NCBI RefSeq assembly: GCF_003201205.1 | Contig: NZ_QICN01000015.1 | Span: forward strand, 1-59,545 | DNA from: Sinimarinibacterium flocculans | GTDB lineage: Bacteria; Pseudomonadota; Gammaproteobacteria; Nevskiales; Nevskiaceae | Length of the DNA stretch: 59,545 nt | Reading direction: 5' to 3' | Shown: positions 9,080 through 17,370 of the stretch, one piece after another | Position numbering within the stretch: the stretch's first letter is position 1 | How the letters are laid out: each line of letters opens with the position of its first letter | Made by a program: the position numbers and the translations under genes | The notes under the pieces: generated by a model | What the model saw: only the letters and a program-made list of their open reading frames with translations | Databases searched by the model: none | Told to the model about the DNA's origin: nothing

Positions 9080-9735
9080 GGCTCCTGCCCCGGCTTGCGT
9101 GCGCGGTACAGCGCGATCGTACCCAGTGGGGTGGCGAAGCGACGCGTCTCCGCGGCCTCGACAATGCCGCCGTCGACCATGAACGCCGGCAGGCGGCCGG
9201 CGACGTTGTCGTCCGTGGTCTCGAAGCCGTCGAGCAACTGCACGAGGATGAACGCGGCGCGCATCAGCGGATTCGCCGCCTTGCCCCAGTGGGCCGCGTG
9301 CAGCCAGCCGCCGGGCTTGAGCACGCGGTGAACCTCGCGCAGCGTCGCCGGCTTGGCATCCCGACCAAGATGGTGGAAGAACAGGCTCGACAGCACGACG
9401 TCGAAGCTCGCGTCGGCATACGGCATGCGGTCGGACATCGCTTCGTCGAAGTGCAAGCCCGCACCCGCGCTTCGCGCCTTGGCGCGCGCACGTGCGAGGA
9501 TGGCCGCGTCACCGTCGAGCCCACGGATCTCGGCACCGGGCTGCGCCTGCTGCGCCGCAATCGTCAGCGTGCCGGTGCCGCAGGCCAGGTCCAGCACCCG
9601 CCCGCCGGGCTGCAGGTTCGCCTGCTGCAGCAGTGCCGACTTGAACGTACGCTCGCGCGTGGCCCATGCGACCACGGGATCGTAGAGCGGCGTCAGCCAG
9701 CGGTACGACAAGGCCGGAATGTAGCGCTCAGTCAT
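9076..9735 (-). CDS. Class I SAM-dependent methyltransferase (UbiE-like)
   Basis: The protein is 219 aa with Rossmann-fold methyltransferase motifs: VLDLACGTGTLTIAAQ (motif I), IRGLDGDAAIL (motif II acid loop), ASFDVVLSSLFFHHL (motif IV) and HRVLKPGGWLHAA (motif VI). The fold is that of UbiE/MenG-like enzymes, but the substrate cannot be read from sequence. It sits between cytochrome c (8-bp overlap) and the cyclase fusion (4-bp overlap), so it is part of the copper cassette 1 operon. It has no counterpart in cassette 2. A role in methylating a metal, metalloid or lipid is only a guess. Confidence 0.85.
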   Translation of the reverse strand: MTERYIPALSYRWLTPLYDPVVAWATRERTFKSALLQQANLQPGGRVLDLACGTGTLTIAAQQAQPGAEIRGLDGDAAILARARAKARSAGAGLHFDEAMSDRMPYADASFDVVLSSLFFHHLGRDAKPATLREVHRVLKPGGWLHAAHWGKAANPLMRAAFILVQLLDGFETTDDNVAGRLPAFMVDGGIVEAAETRRFATPLGTIALYRARKPGQEP

Positions 9736-10312
9736 CGTGCTCGTTCCCGGCGCTCGCGCCGTGTCCGTCGTGGCCCATGCCGCCGCCCCGCGCCGTGAGG
9801 ATCTGGTACTGCGCCGGCGTCAGCGTCGGCAGCTTCTGCAGGAAGGCGACCATCGCCCAGATGCGCGCGTCGTCGTGCGTCGGTCCCCAGGCCGGCATTC
9901 CGGAGGCCTTGATGCCGTGCTTGATGATCCAGAACTGGCGCGCGGCGCTGGCGCGCGCATCGCCGTGCGCGTGGCCGTCACCGTGGTCTTCCGCCGGCTG
10001 CGCGAGATTGGGCGGCTTCGGATACAGGCCGATGCTCAGGTCCGACTCGGTTTTGCCCGGCTTGAGATGGCAGCCGGCGCACATGTCGTTGTAGTCGGCT
10101 CCGCCCGCGAGCAGCATCTGCGGATCGTCCAGAGGCGGCACCTCGATGCCGCCGATGCGGGCGGCGATGGAGCGCTCGCGTACCGTCTCCAGCAGCCAGT
10201 ACACCGGCTTCGTGTGCGGCACGTCGGCGCCGATCGGATAGACGCCCATGTAGATGAAGCCGACCGCGCCCAGGACCGCGAGCAACACGAGTAACAGTTT
10301 CAGCACTTTCAT
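9728..10312 (-). CDS. Membrane-anchored c-type cytochrome, copper cassette 1
   Basis: The 194-aa protein has one N-terminal transmembrane segment (LKLLLVLLAVLGAVGFIYMG) that acts as an uncleaved anchor. A single haem-binding motif, MCAGCH, lies at about residue 80. Downstream SGMPAW supplies a plausible axial methionine, and the region RIWAMVAFLQKLPTLTP is typical of small class I cytochromes. The tail and an internal loop are His-rich (DHGDGHAHGD). It follows the multicopper oxidase gene in the operon. I infer that it passes electrons from periplasmic copper oxidation toward the respiratory chain. Its homologue at 31994 carries an extra C-terminal domain. Confidence 0.9.
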   Translation of the reverse strand: MKVLKLLLVLLAVLGAVGFIYMGVYPIGADVPHTKPVYWLLETVRERSIAARIGGIEVPPLDDPQMLLAGGADYNDMCAGCHLKPGKTESDLSIGLYPKPPNLAQPAEDHGDGHAHGDARASAARQFWIIKHGIKASGMPAWGPTHDDARIWAMVAFLQKLPTLTPAQYQILTARGGGMGHDGHGASAGNEHDD

Positions 10313-10330
10313 CGTCCTTTCTCCGGTGCA

Positions 10331-11758
10331 TCAGCCGCCGTGCCTCGAGTGATCCATGCCCGGCATGTCCGGCATGGGGCTCGGCGAGCCCGCCGCCGAC
10401 AGCTGCGGCGGACCGTAGGGTTGGCGGCGGACCGGGTTGCCGAATCCCGGATCGCTGCTGATCCGCCAGGCGACCTGATTCTTCGGATGCCGGTACCAGC
10501 CGGGATCGCGGTAGTCGCCGGGTGCGAGCCCCTCGCGCACTTTCACCACCGTGAACATGCCGCCCATCTCGACCGGTCCGAACGGCCCTTCGCCGGTCAT
10601 CATCGGTAGCGTGTTGTCGGGACCGCGCAGGCCCATCGCAACGTGACCGGCGTGCTCGGCCATGCCGTCCTTGCCCATCGCCATGTAGCCGGGCAGCATC
10701 TTGCGGATCTCCGCTTCGACGCCGGATTGGTCGACGCCGGTCGGATTGGGAATGCCGTGCCCCATCGCGTTCATCACGTGATGCGCCATGTGGCAGTGGA
10801 ACGCCCAGTCGCCGGGCTCGGTCGGCACAAACTCGTAGTCGCGCATCTGGCCGACGCCGATGATCTCGGTGGCCTCGCGCCGCCACTGCGACTGCGGCCA
10901 GCGTCCGCCGTCACTGCCCGTCACCCAGAACGGATTGCTGTGCAAGTGGATCGGGTGATTCCACATCGACAGATTCCCGATGCGGATACGCACGCGCTCG
11001 CCTAGGCCGACGACCAGAGGCTCGATCGCCGGAAAGACCTTGCTGTTGAAGGTCCACAGGTCGAAGTCCTGCATGATCGACGGATCCGGGCGGTACGTAC
11101 CCGGATGCAGCGCCCAGTTGTGCAGCAGGAAGCAGTAGTCCCGGTCGATCGGCACTTCCTCGCCATCTTTCGGATGGATGATGAACAGGCCCATCATGCC
11201 GAACGCCATCTGCACCATCTCGTCGGCGTGCGGGTGATACATGTGCGTGCCGTGCTGCTTGAGCGTGAATTCGTAGACGTAGGTCTCGCCGGGTTTGATG
11301 TGCGGCTGGTTGAGGCCGCCGACACCGTCGAAACCGTTGGGCAGATCGATGCCGTGCCAGTGCACGCTGGTGTGTTCGCCCAGACGGTTAGTGACGTAGA
11401 TGCGCACGCGATCGCCTTCGACCGCTTCGATCGTCGGCCCCGGCGTCGTGCCGTTGTAGCCCCAGCATTTCGCGCGGCAGCCCGGCGCGAACTCGTGCTC
11501 GACTTCCTCGGCGACGAGATGGAAGACCTTCACGCCGTCTTTCGTCTCGTAGGGCAAGGTCCAGCCGTTGAGCGTGCGCACCGGCACATAGCCCTGCGGA
11601 TGGCGCTTGAGCGCCCCGGGTGGCGGCGCAGGCGGCGTGGCTGGAACGGCCGTCGGCGGACTCGTCGTGTGGCCTTCGTGCTGGGCGCGGGCGACACCGG
11701 TCAGAAGACCGGCGCCGCCCAGACTAATTGCCTGGATCAGATTGCGTCGCGTGACCAT
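10331..11758 (-). CDS. Two-domain multicopper oxidase, Tat-exported (CopA-like), copper cassette 1
   Basis: The protein is 475 aa and probably oxidises Cu(I) to the less toxic Cu(II) in the periplasm. The N-terminus MVTRRNLIQAISLGGAGLL is a twin-arginine signal. The four copper-ligand clusters are complete: SVHWHGIDL, HMYHPHADEM, NHPIHLHSNP and AFHCHMAHHVMNAM, the last holding the type 1 Cys-His-Met site. The tail is Met/His-rich (PMPDMPGMDHSRHGG). It is shorter than plasmid CopA/PcoA proteins (about 600 aa) because the Met-rich insert is missing. Its start overlaps the stop of the small Met/His protein upstream. It is similar to the enzyme at 32996 over its whole length. Confidence 0.93.
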   Translation of the reverse strand: MVTRRNLIQAISLGGAGLLTGVARAQHEGHTTSPPTAVPATPPAPPPGALKRHPQGYVPVRTLNGWTLPYETKDGVKVFHLVAEEVEHEFAPGCRAKCWGYNGTTPGPTIEAVEGDRVRIYVTNRLGEHTSVHWHGIDLPNGFDGVGGLNQPHIKPGETYVYEFTLKQHGTHMYHPHADEMVQMAFGMMGLFIIHPKDGEEVPIDRDYCFLLHNWALHPGTYRPDPSIMQDFDLWTFNSKVFPAIEPLVVGLGERVRIRIGNLSMWNHPIHLHSNPFWVTGSDGGRWPQSQWRREATEIIGVGQMRDYEFVPTEPGDWAFHCHMAHHVMNAMGHGIPNPTGVDQSGVEAEIRKMLPGYMAMGKDGMAEHAGHVAMGLRGPDNTLPMMTGEGPFGPVEMGGMFTVVKVREGLAPGDYRDPGWYRHPKNQVAWRISSDPGFGNPVRRQPYGPPQLSAAGSPSPMPDMPGMDHSRHGG

Positions 11759-12039
11759 CAGTGCTTGTGCTCGTCGGCCTTGGCAGGTGCCTTGGATTCA
11801 CCGTCGGTGTGATCCATGTCCTCGTGACCGATCTGGCCCATGCACTTCTCGTGCATTGCCTTCATCACCGGGTCGTTCATGTCCATCTTCGACTTGTCCA
11901 TATCCTTCATCTGCGCGCAGTCGGGGCCGGCGTTCTTGGCCGCGGCCTCCTTCTCGTGCTCCTTGGGGTCGTGGGCGGCGACGGCCTGCGCGGCCAGCAC
12001 AAGGGCGGCGATCAGCGTCGATTGGATCAGCTTGTTCAT
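11758..12039 (-). CDS. Small periplasmic Met/His/Cys-rich protein, copper cassette 1
   Basis: The 93-aa protein has a Sec signal peptide (LIQSTLIAALVLAAQAVAAH, cleavage after AVAA). The mature part is dominated by Asp, Lys, Met, His and two Cys: CAQMKDMDKSKMDMNDPVM and KCMGQIGHEDMDH. This composition fits periplasmic copper binding, as a chaperone or buffer for the downstream oxidase. No named domain is recognised. It overlaps the oxidase gene by one base. Cassette 2 has an equivalent at 34426 with the same HDPAEHAKEAAA-type start after the signal. Confidence 0.75.
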   Translation of the reverse strand: MNKLIQSTLIAALVLAAQAVAAHDPKEHEKEAAAKNAGPDCAQMKDMDKSKMDMNDPVMKAMHEKCMGQIGHEDMDHTDGESKAPAKADEHKH

Positions 12040-12082
12040 CGGTAAAGCTCCTGGTTGATGGCGCGGTGCGCCGGTTGGGAAT

Positions 12083-13696
12083 TCAGTGGTGCTGATGTTC
12101 GTGCGCGGGCTTCTCCTCGGCAGGCTGCTCCTCCTGCTTCGGCTCGGGTTCCGACGCGGCTTCGTGCGTGCCGTGATCCATCCCCTGCATGCCGGGCATG
12201 TCGTCCGTCTCCATACCTTCGTGCTGCATGTGACGGCCGGAGTGATCCATGCCCTTCACTCCGCCCATAGCGTGGCCGCTGTGATCCATGCTGCCGCCCT
12301 TGGGCTTGGTCAGCTCCTGCGGATCGAGCGTCGGCTCGGCGGGCTGGTCGCTGCTGGGCAGTTGCCGGCCGACGGCGCGCGCCAGCTCGGTGCGTGCGAT
12401 CCAGTAATCGCGCACCGCGTCGAGATAGCCGGCGTAGGCGTCATACTCCTGCTGCTTCGCAACCAGCAGCTCGAAAACGCCGATCAGCATGTAGTTGACC
12501 TCACGCTCCATCTGCTCGACCACGGCCTCGCGCTGCGGGATCAGCGCGCTGCGGTAGCTTTCGGCGCGCGCCTTGGCCGAGAGCAGCCGGGCGTTCGCCA
12601 GCTTCACCTCGTTGCTGCTGTCGAGCACCCGCGCATCGAGCTCGGCTTCCGCCTGCTCCAGCGCGGCGCGTGCGGCGGCGACGCGGCCGGCGCCCCAGTT
12701 GAACAACGGCAGCTCGAGTTGCAGCGTCGGGCCGAGGTTGATGGCGCCGTCGTAGTCCTTCTCGCGCTCGACGCCGATCTCGATGCCGCCGATCAGGCGC
12801 GTGCGGCGCTCCAGGCCGAAGCGGGCGGCCAGCGCTTCGGCGTTGGTGCGCGCCGCCGCGACGTCGAGCCGCGATCCGGCGGCAAGCCGCAGCAGCGCAC
12901 CGAGCTCGTCTTCGCGCGGCAGCGGCTCGGCGAGTCGCGCGTCGAGCGACCACGTGTCCTGCGCCGCCGACAATCCCATCAGCCGATTGAGCGCGCCGCG
13001 CGCCTCGACCGCCGCGGCGCGCGCCGACAGCGCATCGAGATGGGCCTGGCTCGCCGCCGCCTGCTCCAGCGCCAGCTCGCGGCGGCTGATGTTGCCGGCG
13101 TCGAAGAAGCGCTGCGCCAGATCGGCCGACGCTTTGGCGGCGCGCACGACGGCCTCGCGCATCTGCGCCAGCTGCTCGGCGCCGACCGCTTCGTAGTACG
13201 CCGCCTCGACGTCGGCAGCCAGGTCCACGGCCGCGGCGGCGACCGCCAGCTTCGCGGCCTCGAACTGCGCGCCGGCGTAGCGCGTGTTCACCGGCAGGAA
13301 CAGCAGGTTCACGAAGTTGAAGGCGATGCCCAGCGTCAGCTGCGCATTCGGCGCCGCAGCGTCGCCGGGCGACAGCCGTGTCGCCGAGAACACCGGGTTG
13401 GCGAGGCGTCCCGCGTCGTACAGATCGGCGGCCGCGAACCCCAGGCGTGCCGTCTCGCTGCGCACCAGCGGGTTGTTGAGCAGCGCGAGCTGCACCGCGG
13501 TGTCCGCCGTCAGCGGCCGGCTCAGCGCCTCGCGCGTGAAGGCGGCCGCATCGTCGGCCTGCGGAATCGTGCGTCCATGGGACGCGGCGAGCTGGGCGGC
13601 CTCACCGCGCCCCCAGTCGGCGGGGATACTTGCGCAGCCGCCCAGACCGGCGACCAGCAGCGCGCCGGACAGCAACAGCAATCGTTGGGAAACCAA
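12083..13696 (-). CDS. TolC-family outer-membrane channel with Met/His-rich C-terminal tail, copper cassette 1
   Basis: The 537-aa protein starts at a TTG supported by GGAGG six bases upstream. The signal (LLLLSGALLVAGLGGCASIP) ends in a lipobox, so it is a lipoprotein. The body has the paired TolC/OEP repeats and alpha-helical barrel typical of CusC/CzcC. About 70 residues at the C-terminus form an unusual tail rich in Met and His (MDHSGHAMGG, GMQGMDHGTHE, HEHQHH) that could bind copper. No RND pump or membrane-fusion gene lies in this cassette, so the partner is unclear. It may stand in for CopB, or dock with the Cus pump encoded 4 kb away. Confidence 0.88.
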   Translation of the reverse strand: MVSQRLLLLSGALLVAGLGGCASIPADWGRGEAAQLAASHGRTIPQADDAAAFTREALSRPLTADTAVQLALLNNPLVRSETARLGFAAADLYDAGRLANPVFSATRLSPGDAAAPNAQLTLGIAFNFVNLLFLPVNTRYAGAQFEAAKLAVAAAAVDLAADVEAAYYEAVGAEQLAQMREAVVRAAKASADLAQRFFDAGNISRRELALEQAAASQAHLDALSARAAAVEARGALNRLMGLSAAQDTWSLDARLAEPLPREDELGALLRLAAGSRLDVAAARTNAEALAARFGLERRTRLIGGIEIGVEREKDYDGAINLGPTLQLELPLFNWGAGRVAAARAALEQAEAELDARVLDSSNEVKLANARLLSAKARAESYRSALIPQREAVVEQMEREVNYMLIGVFELLVAKQQEYDAYAGYLDAVRDYWIARTELARAVGRQLPSSDQPAEPTLDPQELTKPKGGSMDHSGHAMGGVKGMDHSGRHMQHEGMETDDMPGMQGMDHGTHEAASEPEPKQEEQPAEEKPAHEHQHH

Positions 13697-13809
13697 ATGA
13701 AACCTCCGGGACCATCCTGAATGCGCAGGTGCCGCGCTGACGCAGCAGCGGGCTTGCGGAAGAGCGGACCGCGGGCGAGGACGAGCCTCGCCGCGGCCGC
13801 GGCTTCACG

Positions 13810-14247
13810 TCAGGTGATACTGGGAGGACGGATCAGATCGCGCGCGTGGGCGCTGGCCGGGCTCGCTGCGCCTCGGGCGGGGCGCAGCGTGTCGGCGAAG
13901 AATCGGGCCATGCCCTCCGCCGGACCGGCGGCGAGACCCGAGGCAGAGCTGCCGCAAAGCTGGTCGACGCACTGACAGCCGCAGTCGCAGCCGGGCATCG
14001 GCTCCGACGCTGCCTTCTGCTGTTGGGTGCTGCTCCCCTCGGCAGCCTTGCGATGGTCAGCGTGCCCGGCACCGTGCATCGCGTGGGCATCGTTCGCCAT
14101 AGCCATCGCGGTGTGTTCGAGCTGCGGCGCCTCCGCCGCAGTCCGCTCGCCCGCCTGGCGGCAGATGGCCCCCGAAGCGCCGGCGATGGCCTGGACGGAG
14201 AACGTCCACGCCAGCAGCAGAATGAGCACGGTCTTCAGGGTTTTCAC
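13810..14247 (-). CDS. CopL-like secreted Cys/His-rich leader protein, copper cassette 1
   Basis: The 145-aa protein starts at GTG 14247. It has a Sec signal peptide (VLILLLAWTFSVQAIAGAS), a His-rich middle (HAMHGAGHADHRK) and a cysteine cluster, CDCGCQC, followed by DQLC. It ends near LIRPPSIT; this Arg-Pro-Pro ending is shared with the proteins at 23208 and 36421. CopL-type proteins lie first in xanthomonad copper operons and are required for copper induction, but the mechanism is uncertain. Here it is also the first gene of the cassette, just behind a plausible promoter. Confidence 0.7.
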   Translation of the reverse strand: MKTLKTVLILLLAWTFSVQAIAGASGAICRQAGERTAAEAPQLEHTAMAMANDAHAMHGAGHADHRKAAEGSSTQQQKAASEPMPGCDCGCQCVDQLCGSSASGLAAGPAEGMARFFADTLRPARGAASPASAHARDLIRPPSIT

Positions 14248-14256
14248 GAGGCGGCC

Positions 14257-14285
14257 TTTGTAGCCTTTCGGTAGACGCTTGGCAA
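14257..14285 (-). promoter_or_regulatory. Sigma-70-like promoter for copper cassette 1
   Basis: On the minus strand TTGCCA (14280-14285) and TACAAA (14257-14262) are spaced by 17 bp. The -10 box ends only nine bases before the GTG start, so any leader would be only a few bases long. No MerR-type dyad is seen between the boxes. Confidence 0.45.
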
Positions 14286-14305
14286 GCGACGACTGGGGCG
14301 CAACA

Positions 14306-14517
14306 TCACGGGAGTCGATCGAGCATCTGCGTCACCGGCAGCAGCAGATAAGCGGCGGCGAACCCGACGATCCACAGTCCGACAGACATCCAGTAGACGC
14401 GCCGGTTCCATGCGTCCACCCGCCGGCACAGCCGCGCCATCACGAGGTGTCCACGAGAACGATGCCCTGCTCGAAATCGACGTCCACGTGTTCGACGCCG
14501 TCGATCTCATCATGGCA
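14306..14517 (-). pseudogene. HMA-like fragment and short membrane peptide, possible mer/cation-transport remnant
   Basis: One frame (14443-14517, stop at 14440) encodes EIDGVEHVDVDFEQGIVLVD, which resembles the second half of a heavy-metal-associated domain. Overlapping its stop (TGATG) is a 44-residue frame (14306-14440) with a single hydrophobic segment, VYWMSVGLWIVGFAAAYLLL, like the last helix of a MerT-type transporter. Neither is a complete domain. They may be a small two-gene unit or debris of a transporter. The strip between copL and the desaturase holds nothing else. Confidence 0.3.
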
Positions 14518-14569
14518 CCGCCGGCGCGCTGGCTTGCGGAATGCGGCGCCGACGGGCCAAGTCGGAGTA

Positions 14570-15433
14570 TTACTCGGCGCGGCGGTCCGGCGCCGTCTTC
14601 AACGGCCACAGCAGCTGTCCGAGATAGCTGCGCGGGACGGCGTCGTCGCGCAGGCCGACGTCGCCGCGCCCCGGGCTTCGCGCGGCGTCGTAAAAGGTTC
14701 CGAACAACCGGTCCCAGATCAGCAGCACCTCGCCGAAGTTGACCTGCGCGTCCTCGAAGTCGCGCTTGTGATGCCAGCGGTGCATCTCGGCGACGCCCAG
14801 CAGATGGCGCAGCGGGCCGAGGCGGTAGTCGAGATTCGCATGCTGAAAAGCCAGATGGATGCTCATGAAGCTCAACCAGGCGCCGACCGCGACCGGTGTC
14901 GCCCCCAGGGCCATCAGGGCCAGCAGCCCGGGCCCGGCGAGCACCAGCGCGGACAGCGGATGCCGGCGTCCGCCATTGAGCCAGTACAGTCGCTGCGGAC
15001 TATGGTGTATCGCATGCAAGCGCCACAGCAGTCCGCTCGCATGGCTGGCACGGTGCATGGCGTACAGGCCCAGATCCATGATCAGCCCGGCCAGCGCCAC
15101 CTGCGCCCACATGGGCCATCGTTCGGGCCAGACGCTCGCCCACTCGGGACGCCAGGCGCGCAAGCCGAACAGCAGGATCACGGCAAATTGAATCAGCATG
15201 TAGCTGACGATCAGATGCAGCAGGTCGACCCTGGTGTCACCCTCGTGATCGCGGTTCCAATCCGGCTCATACGGCGCCACGCGCTCGAGCACGGCGACGG
15301 CCGCGATCCCGGCCAGAACGATCAACGGAAACGTCGGCCAGTAAGCGATCCCGGCTCCAGCCAGATCGATCAGCAGCGCGAAGGCGCCACCGGCAATCAT
15401 GGGATAGGCACCGTAGCGAATCAGCAGGATCAT
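14570..15433 (-). CDS. Sterol desaturase / fatty acid hydroxylase-family membrane protein (copy 1)
   Basis: The 287-aa integral membrane protein has at least four hydrophobic segments. The di-iron histidine motifs of the family are present: HRASH, HAIHH and HRWHHKRDFEDAQVNFG. Such enzymes hydroxylate or desaturate lipids such as sterols, carotenoids and fatty acids; the substrate here is unknown. The gene directly follows an AraC-family gene. The same pair recurs at 29536-31231 with strong similarity along the whole protein, including RLYWLNGGRRHPLSALVLAG. Its repeated association with copper cassettes suggests lipid remodelling under metal stress, which is an inference. Confidence 0.88.
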   Translation of the reverse strand: MILLIRYGAYPMIAGGAFALLIDLAGAGIAYWPTFPLIVLAGIAAVAVLERVAPYEPDWNRDHEGDTRVDLLHLIVSYMLIQFAVILLFGLRAWRPEWASVWPERWPMWAQVALAGLIMDLGLYAMHRASHASGLLWRLHAIHHSPQRLYWLNGGRRHPLSALVLAGPGLLALMALGATPVAVGAWLSFMSIHLAFQHANLDYRLGPLRHLLGVAEMHRWHHKRDFEDAQVNFGEVLLIWDRLFGTFYDAARSPGRGDVGLRDDAVPRSYLGQLLWPLKTAPDRRAE

Positions 15434-15506
15434 CGTGCGCGCTCCAAGACGAGGCTCCAGTCTGTGCGACCCGGTGCTCAGTGTCTTGAACGAACCTGCT
15501 GTCCGC

Positions 15507-16265
15507 TTACGGCGTCATCGCGGCCAAGGCCCGAGGCGTGATTCCGAAGTGCCGACGCATCGTGCGTGTGAAATGCGCGGCATCGGCAAACCCGGCGAGC
15601 AAGGCCGCGTCGGTCAGAGTGGCGCCCGTCAGCACCGCATGCATGGCCCGCAGCAGGCGACGCCAGCGAAGATAGGGGCGCGCCGGCATGCCGGTTTGTG
15701 CACGGAAGCGATGCTGGAAGTGACTCACCGACATGCCCGCCGCGGCCGCCAACCGTGAAGTGCCGGCGGCCTCGTCCAGCCACGCGTCCACGTCGGCGAG
15801 CAGTGCGTCGATCCGCGGATCAGTGCGTCGCTCTGCGACTCCGCCGCCGGCGGGCACCAACTGCTCGACCAGCGCCTCATCCGGCGCCTGCGGCCTCGCA
15901 TCGAGTGCGTCGTGACAGGCGGCCTGTTGTTTGGGGCTCAGTATCGCCACGCCGTGCTGCAGGAGTTGCCGAATGCGCCGGCCCGCGTCTGAATCGGGCT
16001 CCAGATAGACCAGTGTGACCGCTTCGTCGCTGCGACCGAGCGCATGCATCAAGGAAGGTCCCAGCAGGATGGCGCAGCGTTTCTGCCAACCTTCGGACGC
16101 GGTCCAGACCGGCACGGGTCGATCGCACAGCACGAGCTGAATCGCGTAGTGCGCGTGCGCAGCAGGATCGCCGACGGCGCCCTGGAACCATCCCCAGCCC
16201 AGGCCCATGCGCACCCGGCCGTACCAGACGCCTGGCGCGGATTGCTTCTGTGCGTCGTCGGACAT
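15507..16265 (-). CDS. AraC-family transcriptional regulator (copy 1)
   Basis: The 252-aa protein starts at ATG 16265, chosen because AGGGG lies six bases upstream; a GTG at 16271 is the alternative. The C-terminal ~100 residues hold the double HTH of AraC proteins (SRLAAAAGMSVSHFQHRFRA and LTDAALLAGFADAAHFTRTM, then RRHFGITPRAL). The N-terminal sensor resembles a cupin-type region (HAHYAIQLVL). It lies 73 bp upstream of the sterol-desaturase-like gene on the same strand and probably regulates it. The copy at 29536 has the same length. Confidence 0.9.
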   Translation of the reverse strand: MSDDAQKQSAPGVWYGRVRMGLGWGWFQGAVGDPAAHAHYAIQLVLCDRPVPVWTASEGWQKRCAILLGPSLMHALGRSDEAVTLVYLEPDSDAGRRIRQLLQHGVAILSPKQQAACHDALDARPQAPDEALVEQLVPAGGGVAERRTDPRIDALLADVDAWLDEAAGTSRLAAAAGMSVSHFQHRFRAQTGMPARPYLRWRRLLRAMHAVLTGATLTDAALLAGFADAAHFTRTMRRHFGITPRALAAMTP

Positions 16266-16531
16266 GCTCACCCCTGCCGCTCAGTGATCCGGGCTTGGCG
16301 CTGCGGCGCCTGGTGTACAGCCGAACCTGCTCCACGAGCGGATCGCGTCTCCCGGCTGTGGAAACAGCATGCCAGTCTCCGCGGCGATACGGGATATAGC
16401 GCCGACACCGTGACGCGTTGTCGAGCGACCCGCCGGAGGTGCGCGGGCGCGAGCCTGTCGCCGACACGCCCAGCGCGACGAGCGCGGGGTCCAAGTAAGA
16501 CGTTCGGGCGGTGCGTTCATGGCGTCCCGCG

Positions 16532-16819
16532 TCACTCGTAAACCGGAATGGTGTTGCGCGGGCCGGTCCAGGTCTTGATCTTGCGGGTCTTGGCGCCGGC
16601 GCACTCACGCACCGTCACGGCCTTGCGACTTTTGGCGCTGCTGTCCCAGACCTGGCGGACACTGGTCGTGCAGTTCTGGACTGTTTCCGGAAGCGGTTCG
16701 AACCGCACGGTGCCGCGCGGACCGTAGGTTTCGGGGGCGGCCTGCGCCGTCTGGATCAGGCTCAGCCCGGCGATTACGCCGATGCCGAGCATGCGGATGA
16801 CTCGGGTTGTGTTGTTCAT
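16532..16819 (-). CDS. Small secreted protein of unknown function
   Basis: The 95-aa protein starts at ATG 16819. A Sec signal (VIRMLGIGVIAGLSLIQTAQA) is followed by a mature part with two cysteines (NCTTSVRQVWD and RECAGAKTRK) that could form a disulfide. No His/Met enrichment is seen. No known family is recognised. It lies between the AraC gene and the Cus operon on the same strand. Confidence 0.6.
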   Translation of the reverse strand: MNNTTRVIRMLGIGVIAGLSLIQTAQAAPETYGPRGTVRFEPLPETVQNCTTSVRQVWDSSAKSRKAVTVRECAGAKTRKIKTWTGPRNTIPVYE

Positions 16820-16924
16820 AGCGTGCCTCTTCTTCACGAACGGGTTGGACGGCATGCAGGGCATGCCGCTCGATTCGTTGGGTGAAGCCAGGCCTCAGCG
16901 AACCGCCTGAAGCCCTCCGGCGCG

Positions 16925-17305
16925 CTACAGCCGCAGTCTCGCGGTTTGCAGGTAGGTTTCGTTGCCCGCGAACCAGCCGCGGTCAGGGGTCAGCCACGCG
17001 ATGCCATGCCCGGACGCGGGGGGCAAAGGCGTAAAGCTGACGGAAGAGGGCGGCGGGGCCAGCGGCTTGCCGCCGTCGGGTGACGGCAATGTATCCGCCT
17101 GCGAATCCGCCAACTGGGACGGCGCGGCGAGCACCGTCTTGCAGCATTGGCCGACGCCGGTCTTGATCTGCGGGCAAACCGCCCTTTGCTCCAGGCAGCA
17201 GCAGCGTTCCTGGACCAGACCGGCCTGATGGGCGCAGGCGAGCGCCACCCGCCACGGCATGAAGCTCGCCATGACCAGCAGCACGACCCACAAGCGTCGG
17301 TTCAT
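16925..17305 (-). CDS. Secreted Cys-rich protein at the end of the cus operon
   Basis: The 126-aa protein starts at ATG 17305. The signal (LWVVLLVMASFMPWRVALA) is followed by six or seven cysteines, including ERCCCLEQRAVC and GQCCKTV. The C-terminal half is Pro/Ser-rich and ends WFAGNETYLQTARLRL. It lies 65 bp downstream of cusA. Its layout recalls the CopL-like proteins, but the Arg-Pro-Pro ending is missing. Periplasmic metal binding is likely; the exact role is unknown. Confidence 0.6.
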   Translation of the reverse strand: MNRRLWVVLLVMASFMPWRVALACAHQAGLVQERCCCLEQRAVCPQIKTGVGQCCKTVLAAPSQLADSQADTLPSPDGGKPLAPPPSSVSFTPLPPASGHGIAWLTPDRGWFAGNETYLQTARLRL

Positions 17306-17370
17306 ACCGCCCCTCCGCTGCCCACTCTGGTTGGACCGGCCTACGGTCACCGCGTTCCTGCTGCGGCGCG

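Noticed and set aside
7541-9331. 596-codon plus-strand frame over the DUF411/cyclase genes
   Set aside because: Arg/His-rich translation with no family features; shadow of well-supported minus-strand genes.
12086-13720. 544-codon plus-strand frame
   Set aside because: Antisense to the TolC gene of cassette 1; composition typical of a shadow frame.
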